This document shows positions 45,990 to 52,821 of a stretch of 52,821 bases of DNA, piece by piece. Positions within the stretch are counted from its first letter, which is position 1. Each line of letters starts with the position of its first letter. Below the pieces are notes generated by a model, which was not told where the DNA came from, did no database searches, and saw nothing but the letters and a program-made list of their open reading frames with translations. Made by a program: the position numbers and the translations under genes. The stretch is from Verrucomicrobiota bacterium (lineage in GTDB: Bacteria; Verrucomicrobiota; Verrucomicrobiia; JABWAM01), in the NCBI GenBank assembly GCA_013288215.1, contig JABDCI010000009.1:1-52821 (forward strand). Direction: 5' to 3'.

Positions 45990-47087
45990 TTAATAGTTAG
46001 GTGGAGGTTCAGCGATCAAGGCCTCTCTTTGCCGCTGCTCGGCCAAGCGGTAGACCTGCGCGAGCACGACGGCGACAGCCTGGTAGTAAGTCGAAGGAAT
46101 TTCCGAACCCACGTTGCACTTGCGGTACAATCCGCGAGCCAGCGGTTTATTTTCAATGATCGGGACACCGTTGCTGCTAGCGACATTTTTGATTTTTTCG
46201 GCGATCAAATTCAAACCCTTGGCAACCACTTTGGGCGCTTTCATCTTTCGGCGATCGTAGCGGATGGCGACCGCGACATGGGTCGGGTTAGTGACCACCA
46301 CCGTCGCCTTTGGAACCTCGCCCATCATGCGTTTGCGATGCCTCGCCAGCATGATGCTGCGGATCTTGTTACGCACCTGGGGGTTCGGTTCCGAAGATTT
46401 CGTCTCCTCCTTCACTTCCTCCTTTGTCATCATGAGGTTTTTTTCGTATTTCCATTTCTGATACGCAAAATCCGATATCGCGATGACGATCATCGCGAGC
46501 GCAACACGCCATCCCAGCGTGATCGCGAAGCTCGTGAGACAAACGATCATTTCCACTGCCGTGCATTCGCGAGTGAAGAGATCGGATTTGAATGCGTCAA
46601 CGATGACGCTCTGGCAGACAAAAATAACCACGCCCATTTTGACAACGGTCACCCCGGAGCGTATGAGGCTCGACCACGAAAAAAGTTTTTTCATTCCAGC
46701 AATCGGATCGAGATTGCTCCAGCGCAGCGTGAGGGCCTCCCCGGCAATATCAAAGCCAGCCTGGCCATATCCCGTCGTCAAGGCTGCGAGGGCAACGATT
46801 CCCATCCATGCCACCGTGGCGACCAAAAGATTGACGCTCGGCGCAGAGAGAAGCATTTCCTGCCCGGGAACCTCCACATCGCCATGACGCAAGCTCGCAA
46901 GCACGCCGCGCGTAAAATCGATCATATTACGACCCAGGACCGGCCCAACCCATGCCAGTGCAATGGTGCCAGCCACAATGGTCCCCGTGCTGGAGATCTC
47001 CGGACTTCGGGCGATCTGGCCCTGGCTGCGAGCGCGCGAACGCTGCTTCGGTGTCGCCTTCTCACTTTTATTCAGTTCGTTGTCCAT
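45990..47087 (-). CDS. flhB: Flagellar export switch protein FlhB
   Basis: KATPKQRSRARSQGQIARSPEIS; autocleavage motif VVTNPTHVAVAIRYDRRKMKAPKVVAKGLNLIAEKI. Confidence 0.97.
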   Translation of the reverse strand: MDNELNKSEKATPKQRSRARSQGQIARSPEISSTGTIVAGTIALAWVGPVLGRNMIDFTRGVLASLRHGDVEVPGQEMLLSAPSVNLLVATVAWMGIVALAALTTGYGQAGFDIAGEALTLRWSNLDPIAGMKKLFSWSSLIRSGVTVVKMGVVIFVCQSVIVDAFKSDLFTRECTAVEMIVCLTSFAITLGWRVALAMIVIAISDFAYQKWKYEKNLMMTKEEVKEETKSSEPNPQVRNKIRSIMLARHRKRMMGEVPKATVVVTNPTHVAVAIRYDRRKMKAPKVVAKGLNLIAEKIKNVASSNGVPIIENKPLARGLYRKCNVGSEIPSTYYQAVAVVLAQVYRLAEQRQREALIAEPPPNY

Positions 47088-47091
47088 GGCC

Positions 47092-47862
47092 TCATTTGGA
47101 ATTCAGCGCACGCACCAGCGTGAGCCATGATTCGGGAATCCGATCAAGCTGATGGTGGATCAATGTCAGGAGGAACGGAGAAATCACCACAAGGAACGAA
47201 AGCCCCACGAGCATTTTGACGTTGTAACTTTCCACGAAAAAATTCACGCCGGGGAGGGCGCGGGCCAGAAGTCCGATCGCAAGCGAAACCAGAAACATCA
47301 CAAATATCACGGGTGTCGCGACCTGCAAGGCCCCCACAAAAATTTTGGTTGTAAGAAAAATTACGGCGTCGCCCACGGCGGGCTTCAGCGAGTGAATGGG
47401 TGGAGGAAGAACCTGAAAGAGACGCACCCACACTATCAAAAGGTCCTCGAAGAGGCCTGTGCACCAGAAGATGAGTGCCGTGATCACCAGCGCAAGCGTG
47501 CCGAAGGGGCTATTGGGAGTTCCCGACAAAGGACTGATCTGCTGCGCCACCTGGAATCCGATTTCGCTGTCGATCCATTGCGTGCCCAATGAAATCGTGG
47601 TGAATACAAGACGGATTGAAAAAGCGAACAACCCGCCGAGCACACCCTCGAGAAAGACCGCTCCAAACAGATCAAACACTCCGTTGGGCTGGAAATGCGA
47701 CGGGGGGAGCGTCGGCATGATGACCAAACTCACCCAGATTGCCAATCCCGCCCTCACCGTTTGGGGAATCTGCATTTCAGAAAACATCGGGAAAAATCCG
47801 AAAAGGAAGGAGGTTCTTCCCAAGACCAAAAAAAAATCCCAGGGTGAAAAAAGAAAATTCAT
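47092..47862 (-). CDS. fliR: Flagellar export protein FliR
   Basis: RTSFLFGFFPMFSEMQIPQTVRAGLAIWVSLVIMP...IDSEIGFQVAQQISPLSGT. Confidence 0.93.
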   Translation of the reverse strand: MNFLFSPWDFFLVLGRTSFLFGFFPMFSEMQIPQTVRAGLAIWVSLVIMPTLPPSHFQPNGVFDLFGAVFLEGVLGGLFAFSIRLVFTTISLGTQWIDSEIGFQVAQQISPLSGTPNSPFGTLALVITALIFWCTGLFEDLLIVWVRLFQVLPPPIHSLKPAVGDAVIFLTTKIFVGALQVATPVIFVMFLVSLAIGLLARALPGVNFFVESYNVKMLVGLSFLVVISPFLLTLIHHQLDRIPESWLTLVRALNSK

Positions 47863-48128
47863 TTTGCAAGATCCGGCAAACGTTGCATGAGGCTCACCAC
47901 AAAAATCGTGATCTGATGGAGCATCCAGGGACCGGCTACGATGAGAGCCGTGCTGATGATCAGAACCTTCGGCATGAAGCTCAACGTCATTTCCTGGATG
48001 GACGTAACCGTTTGAAAAATACTCACGATCACACCGACGAGCAGCGTCAAGAGAAGAATCGGGCCCGCGAGAAGGAACGCCATGAAGAGGGTCTGTTTGA
48101 GAAGTTCCTGGACGAGGTCAATATTCAT
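47859..48128 (-). CDS. fliQ: Flagellar export protein FliQ
   Basis: QELLKQTLFMAFLLAGPILLLTLLVGVIVSIFQTVTSIQEMTLSFMPKVLII. Confidence 0.95.
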   Translation of the reverse strand: MNIDLVQELLKQTLFMAFLLAGPILLLTLLVGVIVSIFQTVTSIQEMTLSFMPKVLIISTALIVAGPWMLHQITIFVVSLMQRLPDLAK

Positions 48129-48134
48129 AAATTT

Positions 48135-48944
48135 TCAGCGAAAACTTTCCACGAGAGAACGCACAATCAGTCCCCATCCATCGGCGAGCACGAACACAAG
48201 AATTTTTGTCGGCAGCGTCACCATCGTCGGAGGCAGCATCATCATGCCCATCGACATCAGAATCGAAGAAACCACCATGTCGATGACGAGAAACGGGAGA
48301 AAGATCGTGAAGCCCATCTGGAACGCCGTCCGGAGCTCGCTCACCATAAACGCCGGCACCACCATTTGGAATGGGACTTCCCCGGATTTCGTCGCCGCAA
48401 GCGCATTCGCCGGCGCCATGGACACGAAGAGCTGGATATCCCGCTCTCGCGTATGCTTCAGCATAAATTCCTTGAGCGGCACACCCGCCCGTTCAAGCGC
48501 GACCGGAAGCTCGATTTTCTTTTCACGCAGGGGCGTCAACGCCTCCTTGTCGATCTGGGTAAAAACCGGATACATGATGAACCCCGTCATGAAGAGCGAG
48601 AGGGCAATGAGAACCTGGCCACTAGGCTGCTGGATGCCCAGGGCGGTGCGCAGGAATGACAACACGACGACGATCCGCGTGAAAGAGGTCGTCATGACGA
48701 GAAGCGACGGAGCCAGGCTCAAGACGGTAAAGAGAAGAAGAAGTTGAAGCGCCACGCTGCTCTCACCTGCTGCTCCGGTGCCCCCAAGGGAAACGTTCAA
48801 TTGGACATTGGAAGGTGGTGTCCCTTGTTGGGCGAACAGTTCGCTTCCACTTCCCAACAAAAGCCCAAGGATCATCACCCAGCATCCGCAGGGCACCCGA
48901 TGAAAAAAGCGAAACATCAAGCTCAAGAAGCGCATACGGGACAT
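48135..48944 (-). CDS. fliP: Flagellar export protein FliP
   Basis: LLFTVLSLAPSLLVMTTSFTRIVVVLSFLRTALGIQQPSGQVLIALSLFMTGFIMYPVF; ATG at 48944 (track uses TTG at 48950). Confidence 0.96.
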   Translation of the reverse strand: MSRMRFLSLMFRFFHRVPCGCWVMILGLLLGSGSELFAQQGTPPSNVQLNVSLGGTGAAGESSVALQLLLLFTVLSLAPSLLVMTTSFTRIVVVLSFLRTALGIQQPSGQVLIALSLFMTGFIMYPVFTQIDKEALTPLREKKIELPVALERAGVPLKEFMLKHTRERDIQLFVSMAPANALAATKSGEVPFQMVVPAFMVSELRTAFQMGFTIFLPFLVIDMVVSSILMSMGMMMLPPTMVTLPTKILVFVLADGWGLIVRSLVESFR

Positions 48945-48957
48945 TTGCAACTCTTAA

Positions 48958-48974
48958 AAGCAACCTCGGTGCCA
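48958..48974 (-). promoter_or_regulatory. Sigma-54 (-24/-12) promoter of the fliP operon
   Basis: Minus strand TGGCAC-CGAGG-TTGCTT, matching TGGCAC-N5-TTGCW exactly. Confidence 0.85.
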
Positions 48975-49016
48975 TTGCTGGGCAACCTCGGTTCATCGAA
49001 TCGGACCTGATCCGGC

Positions 49017-49062
49017 CAGGGCAAACCCTGGATTCATCCCTTTTCCAGGGAAACTTTTTCCC
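49017..49062. repeat. Two inverted repeats between fliO and fliP
   Basis: CCAGGG-caaa-CCCTGG (49017-49032) and GGGAAA-ctt-TTTCCC (49048-49062); possible terminator or regulator sites. Confidence 0.45.
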
Positions 49063-49085
49063 AGTTGTTTGAAGTCAACGCGGAT

Positions 49086-49358
49086 TCAACTCTTAGGAGA
49101 GTCTGCGTTGCTTTTAAGGGAAACGACCTGAATTCCCTGAGGTCCCTGTGCGACGAGAAAACTTTGATTCCGCACTTCAACGAGAAGGATGGAAGCGCGA
49201 GGCGCAATGCCGATCTGATCGATGACCTTGATCTCCCGTTCCCCCTGCCTTTGAACCAGCCATCGGCCGATGCCCCGGCGGGTGGTGACAGCATACCAGA
49301 GATAAAACATGAAACCAAAAACCGCGGCAATCAGCAGGAGCGAGACGATCGGGTTCAC
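49086..49358 (-). CDS. fliO: FliO-like flagellar biosynthesis protein
   Basis: Single N-terminal TM then GRWLVQRQGEREIKVIDQIGIAPRASILLVEVRNQSFLVAQGPQGIQVV; between fliN and fliP. Confidence 0.8.
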   Translation of the reverse strand: MNPIVSLLLIAAVFGFMFYLWYAVTTRRGIGRWLVQRQGEREIKVIDQIGIAPRASILLVEVRNQSFLVAQGPQGIQVVSLKSNADSPKS

Positions 49359-49687
49359 GCGGCGGGCTTGGCAGGAGGAGGTGCGGCAGGTGCGGCGGCC
49401 GCGACCTGGGCAGGATCGGAGTTCAACACATCAATGATTTTGATGCCGAGATTATTTTCAACCACGACGACTTCGCCGTGGGCGACGAGCTTGTGATTGA
49501 CGTAAAGATTGACCGGTTCGTCGGCTTTTTTGTCCAATTCAATGATCGAGCCGGCCGCCAAGCCCATGACGTTTTTCAAAGACATCTCCGTGCTGCCGAG
49601 TTCGACGGTGAGCTCGACGGGGATATCCATCAGGTGATCCATGGCCTCGGAAGAAACGGGCTTATCGGATGCAGGAGGAGTGGCCAT
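49355..49687 (-). CDS. fliN: Flagellar motor switch protein FliN
   Basis: LMDIPVELTVELGSTEMSLKNVMGLAAGSIIELDKKADEPVNLYVNHKLVAHGEVVVVENNLGIKI. Confidence 0.95.
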   Translation of the reverse strand: MATPPASDKPVSSEAMDHLMDIPVELTVELGSTEMSLKNVMGLAAGSIIELDKKADEPVNLYVNHKLVAHGEVVVVENNLGIKIIDVLNSDPAQVAAAAPAAPPPAKPAA

Positions 49688-49749
49688 ATTCGAAACCGAT
49701 GCTGGTGTGGATCATTTCGATTTCAGAAGAGAAGTCGAGGTTGAAATAT

Positions 49750-50466
49750 TTATTGGATGATTAATTCCGTAAAATAAAGATTGGTGATTTCGCCCGACTT
49801 CAGAACCGAGTTCAGGAGACCGACGATTTCGGTGCGGAGTTTTTGACGGACGTCTGGAGCTTCAAGCTCCTCCATGCGTTTGGAGGCTAAGGCGGTCGCG
49901 ACAATGTCGGTCACCTGCGCTTTGCGCTGTTCCATTTCCGTCAGAACGCTCGGTGGCGCTTCAAATTCCATTCCGGCGCGCAAAAATCGCGTGCCGCGGG
50001 TGCCGGCGATATTCACCACCTGGTCGGTGAGCGAGAATCGGGCGCCGCCCTCTCCCTTCTCTCCTTTTTCGCCTTTGCCCTTCTCTTCTTTAGAGGCTTC
50101 CTTCTTCGCTTCCTTGGGCTCTTCCTTTTTGGCTTCGGCCTTGCCGGCATTTTCTTTTTTATCTTTGGAATCCTCGTGATCTTTTCCGCCTGCCTCCTTT
50201 TGCACGGCGGCAATCCGGGGAGCAAGCGCCAGGCGTGCGACAAGGAAGCCGACAATGGGAAGGACAAGCAACACGGCTCCGAGCATGATATACGGCAGCA
50301 TCGCCCCTTTGCCTCCGCTTTTCGCAGGTGGCGCTGCGCCTTCCTTGGCGCCTTCGGCAGGCGCTTCCTTGCCAGCCTCAGCCTTCGCGGGCTCGGCTTT
50401 GGCCTCGGCCTTTTTCGGTTCCTCGGCCTTCGGCGCCTCTTTGGGCTTGGTCTCGACTTCAGCCAT
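49750..50466 (-). CDS. fliL: FliL-family protein with Lys/Glu/Ala-rich segments
   Basis: TM MLPYIMLGAVLLVLPIVGFLVARLAL; C-terminal FliL-like RFLRAGMEFE...LRTEIVGLLNSVLKSGEITNLYFTELIIQ. Confidence 0.85.
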   Translation of the reverse strand: MAEVETKPKEAPKAEEPKKAEAKAEPAKAEAGKEAPAEGAKEGAAPPAKSGGKGAMLPYIMLGAVLLVLPIVGFLVARLALAPRIAAVQKEAGGKDHEDSKDKKENAGKAEAKKEEPKEAKKEASKEEKGKGEKGEKGEGGARFSLTDQVVNIAGTRGTRFLRAGMEFEAPPSVLTEMEQRKAQVTDIVATALASKRMEELEAPDVRQKLRTEIVGLLNSVLKSGEITNLYFTELIIQ

Positions 50467-50489
50467 ACATGAAAAGGATTAACCCTGTT

Positions 50490-51770
50490 TCACTGTTTCA
50501 AATTCACCACGGTTTGCAGCAATTGATCACTTGTGGTGATCACTTTGGCGTTCGCTTCAAATCCGCGCTGAGTCACAATCATTTCGGAAAATTCCTGCGA
50601 AAGGTCCACGTTGGAGAGTTCCAGCGCGCCGCTCTGAACCTGGCCAAAACCATTGGTTCCTGCTTTGCGCATGTCCGCCGTTTCGGAGAAGGAGGTGCTC
50701 CCCGAAAAGGACCCTGCGGCGCTCGAAAAAGAGTAGAGATTGTTTCCAATTTGCGTCATCGCTTCCGGATTGGAGAATTTTGCGATGGGAATATAGGCGA
50801 TGATGCGGGTCGTGCCCGCAGACCCGAAGAGTGAGATCTTTCCGTCCAGGCCGATGTTGTAACTTGTCACACTTTCGGTTCTCAAACTTCCTAAGGCGAC
50901 ACCTCCGCTCAGCGTACCTCCTGCGGGTACGGCGAGCGAGGTGGCCGCAGATGTGGTGGTCACGGGGATGAGGTTGCCTCCGGTCCCAGTCGTGTTTGCC
51001 GTAAGCGTGATCACGTTGCCGCTGGTGCTTGCGGACACTCCGCTTGCGGCTTCCAGGGCGGTATGGTTGTTAATCGCCGTTGCAATGGCAGTCGCCGTGG
51101 TGGATGCATTCGTTCCTAAGGCAATCTGGCCGGAAGTTCCGGTATTGGCCGCGGGAGTTCCTCCGTTGGCAATGAAGGTAAATGTGACGCTGCCCACCAC
51201 GAGGTGATCCCCGACATTCGGAAGGACAGAGGAACCCACTGTGACGGTTGCCGAAGCCGCCACTGCAGCAGCCTGCGATACAAAGGAACTGGGAATGACG
51301 ACATCCGTAAGCGAAGCCGGACTCGCCGTTCCGGGATCCGTCGCATCCCCGGTATCGCTCGACGCGTTACCCATGATGCCACGCACATGCATACCGAGAG
51401 AATTGATTAAGTCGCCCGTCTGATTGAGGGTGAAGTTGCCCGCTCGCGAAAACACTTCATTTCCGCTGCTGTCCTGCAGCGCGAAAAATCCTCCCCCGGA
51501 GATTGCCAGGTCCGTGGTATTGCCGGTTTGCTGGAAAGATCCTTGGGACTGGACCGTGTTGATGGTTTGCGTTTGGACGCCGGAACCGATTTGAACGCCA
51601 ATTGGCTCCTGATCTGAAGAGGCCCGCAGCGTCTGGTAGAAAGAATCAGAAAACGTCGTTCGGGACGCTTTAAATGCCACCGTATCGACGTTGGCGATGT
51701 TATTTGCGATGGTATCAATCTCCTGCTGAAGGGATCGAAGTCCGGCGACTGCGGTGTTAAGTGCGGGCAT
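50490..51770 (-). CDS. flgE: Flagellar hook protein FlgE
   Basis: NTAVAGLRSLQQEIDTIANNIANVDTVAFKASRTTFSDSFYQTL; C-term GALELSNVDLSQEFSEMIVTQRGFEANAKVITTSDQLLQTVVNLKQ. Confidence 0.94.
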   Translation of the reverse strand: MPALNTAVAGLRSLQQEIDTIANNIANVDTVAFKASRTTFSDSFYQTLRASSDQEPIGVQIGSGVQTQTINTVQSQGSFQQTGNTTDLAISGGGFFALQDSSGNEVFSRAGNFTLNQTGDLINSLGMHVRGIMGNASSDTGDATDPGTASPASLTDVVIPSSFVSQAAAVAASATVTVGSSVLPNVGDHLVVGSVTFTFIANGGTPAANTGTSGQIALGTNASTTATAIATAINNHTALEAASGVSASTSGNVITLTANTTGTGGNLIPVTTTSAATSLAVPAGGTLSGGVALGSLRTESVTSYNIGLDGKISLFGSAGTTRIIAYIPIAKFSNPEAMTQIGNNLYSFSSAAGSFSGSTSFSETADMRKAGTNGFGQVQSGALELSNVDLSQEFSEMIVTQRGFEANAKVITTSDQLLQTVVNLKQ

Positions 51771-51791
51771 ATGAGACTCCTCTGTTTGAAA

Positions 51792-52262
51792 TTATGGAGT
51801 GGGCGGCGTTGGGTTGGCGGGTGTGGTTGTATCAGGCAAAACCGACTGCAGATCCGTGATCGGATACAAAACTCCATTGACTTGGAGTTCCACGGTGCTC
51901 GTCGGACTTCCGCTGCTATCCGTGCCGGTGGCTAATTTTACTTGGCCTACGGCACCTGTAACGGTATTTCCCTGACTGTCCTGAAGCTGGATGTTTTTGT
52001 TGATCAATTGCTGTCCAAGTGTCATTTGCTGATCCACGCCGAGCTGGGTCATTCCCTGTTGCATCTGCGTCATGGACTGGATGGAGGCGATCTGCGTCAT
52101 CTGGGTCATCATGCTGCCTTGGTCCGTGGGACTCAGGGGATCCTGATTCTGAAGCTGGGTGATCAGCAGGTTCATAAAATCCTTCGTACTCATGTTTTTC
52201 GCCTGAATATTAGGATCGGCTGGCGATGTATAAAGCGATGCAGAGACAGGTGTTGTTGTCAT
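51792..52262 (-). CDS. flgD: Flagellar hook assembly protein FlgD (short)
   Basis: MSTKDFMNLLITQLQNQDPLSPTDQGSMMTQMTQIASIQSMTQM. Confidence 0.9.
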   Translation of the reverse strand: MTTTPVSASLYTSPADPNIQAKNMSTKDFMNLLITQLQNQDPLSPTDQGSMMTQMTQIASIQSMTQMQQGMTQLGVDQQMTLGQQLINKNIQLQDSQGNTVTGAVGQVKLATGTDSSGSPTSTVELQVNGVLYPITDLQSVLPDTTTPANPTPPTP

Positions 52263-52280
52263 AAAAAAGAGAGGTTGAAG

Positions 52281-52706
52281 TTATTTTATTGAGACCCCGT
52301 TCAGAACGGCTTGGATGGAAGAGATCGGATAATTTTTTCCATTGATCGTCAAAGTCATGCCCTGGGCTGTCGGCTGTAATCCGGAAACCGCACCCACAAC
52401 GGAATTGCCACTCGAATCCCTCACCTGAACGGTTTTATTGAAGAGCATCTGGCTCAACGCGAGCTGCTGATCGGGGGATAATGTTTTCTGTGTCCTCTGC
52501 AGTGCCAAAAGCGATTGGATTTTCGTAAGATCGGAAGCGGAAGTTGTCCCTTGCTGCTGAATCGCTCCATTCAAATGGTTCGCAAACAAAGTGTTTGGAG
52601 GGGTCTGAGTGGGTGCCAAACCTTTTGGTATGAGGTGGGAGGCTGCGACTGAACCGAGAGAGACGGCTGGAATAATAGGAATCATAAGATTAGGCCCAAA
52701 ATTCAT
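52281..52706 (-). CDS. FlgD-like paralog lacking the canonical N-terminal motif
   Basis: QMLFNKTVQVRDSSGNSVVGAVSGLQPTAQGMTLTINGKNYPISSIQAVL parallels FlgD QQLINKNIQLQDSQGNTVTGAVGQVKL...ELQVNGVLYPITDLQSVL. Confidence 0.6.
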   Translation of the reverse strand: MNFGPNLMIPIIPAVSLGSVAASHLIPKGLAPTQTPPNTLFANHLNGAIQQQGTTSASDLTKIQSLLALQRTQKTLSPDQQLALSQMLFNKTVQVRDSSGNSVVGAVSGLQPTAQGMTLTINGKNYPISSIQAVLNGVSIK

Positions 52707-52821
52707 TGGGATTTGTTGTCGAGTCGTTCTGGGTGACGAGTTCTTCCTCGGGCAGAAAAGTGTCCTGCTGCTGTTCCCGAAAAGGATTATTCTGCTGCTT
52801 GTTCAAATCAGAGGTTGAATC
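52690..52821 (-). CDS. C-terminal end of a protein continuing beyond the window, possibly hook-length control protein FliK
   Basis: Reverse-strand frame ...DSTSDLNKQQNNPFREQQQDTFLPEEELVTQNDSTTNPNEFWA*; Gln-rich tail and location upstream of flgD fit FliK. Confidence 0.45.
   Translation of the reverse strand, partial: DSTSDLNKQQNNPFREQQQDTFLPEEELVTQNDSTTNPNEFWA

Noticed and set aside
46029-47123. 364-aa plus-strand ORF
   Set aside because: Antisense to flhB; His/Arg-rich shadow composition and no recognisable family.
50000-50466. Repetitive-looking GCCTT/CTTCC-rich stretch
   Set aside because: Explained by Lys/Glu/Ala codons of FliL low-complexity segments; not a CRISPR array or tandem repeat element.
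1-52821. CRISPR arrays, tRNA/rRNA genes, transposases, integrases
   Set aside because: Looked for by eye and by protein motifs in the ORF track; none found.

Overview
Window of about 52.8 kb from a Gram-negative bacterium. FtsH and neighbouring gene content suggest Verrucomicrobiota or a relative, but that is inference only. There are three blocks. (1) ~1-8.2 kb, housekeeping: UbiB/ABC1 kinase (minus strand, truncated at the window start and missing from the ORF track), truB, ribF, ftsH, dihydroorotase and a KguE-like TIM-barrel isomerase. (2) ~8.4-25 kb plus 28.2-29.5 kb, an accessory carbohydrate/glycosylation block: a DJ-1/PfpI-cupin fusion, a radical SAM/B12-type protein, an orphan TPP-dependent E1 alpha/beta pair, GT2, a methyltransferase-glycosyltransferase-methyltransferase fusion, GT4-like enzymes, a DUF5672-like protein, and four paralogous CgeB-like glycosyltransferases, two of which sit directly beside fliS and between fliD and flagellin. 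(3) ~25-52.8 kb, a large flagellar locus almost entirely on the minus strand: fliS, hypothetical, fliD, flagellin, csrA, fliW, flgL, flgK, flgN, flgJ (rod part), flgI, flgH, flgA, flgG, flgF-like, small CxC protein, motB, motA, fliA, 2-TM protein in the flhG position, degenerate flhF, flhA, flhB, fliR, fliQ, fliP, fliO, fliN, fliL, flgE, flgD, flgD-like, fliK-like C-terminus. By eye I found sigma-28-type promoters in front of flagellin, fliD and the csrA region. I also found two sigma-54 -24/-12 promoters (fliP, flgF-like), both with exactly 15 nt between TTGC and the ATG. The flagellin leader has CsrA-type sites, which fits a FliW-CsrA-flagellin circuit. Best candidate for an undescribed system: a flagellin/filament glycosylation locus with an expanded CgeB-like GT family and a dedicated sugar-modification module. 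No RNA genes, CRISPR arrays or transposons were recognised.
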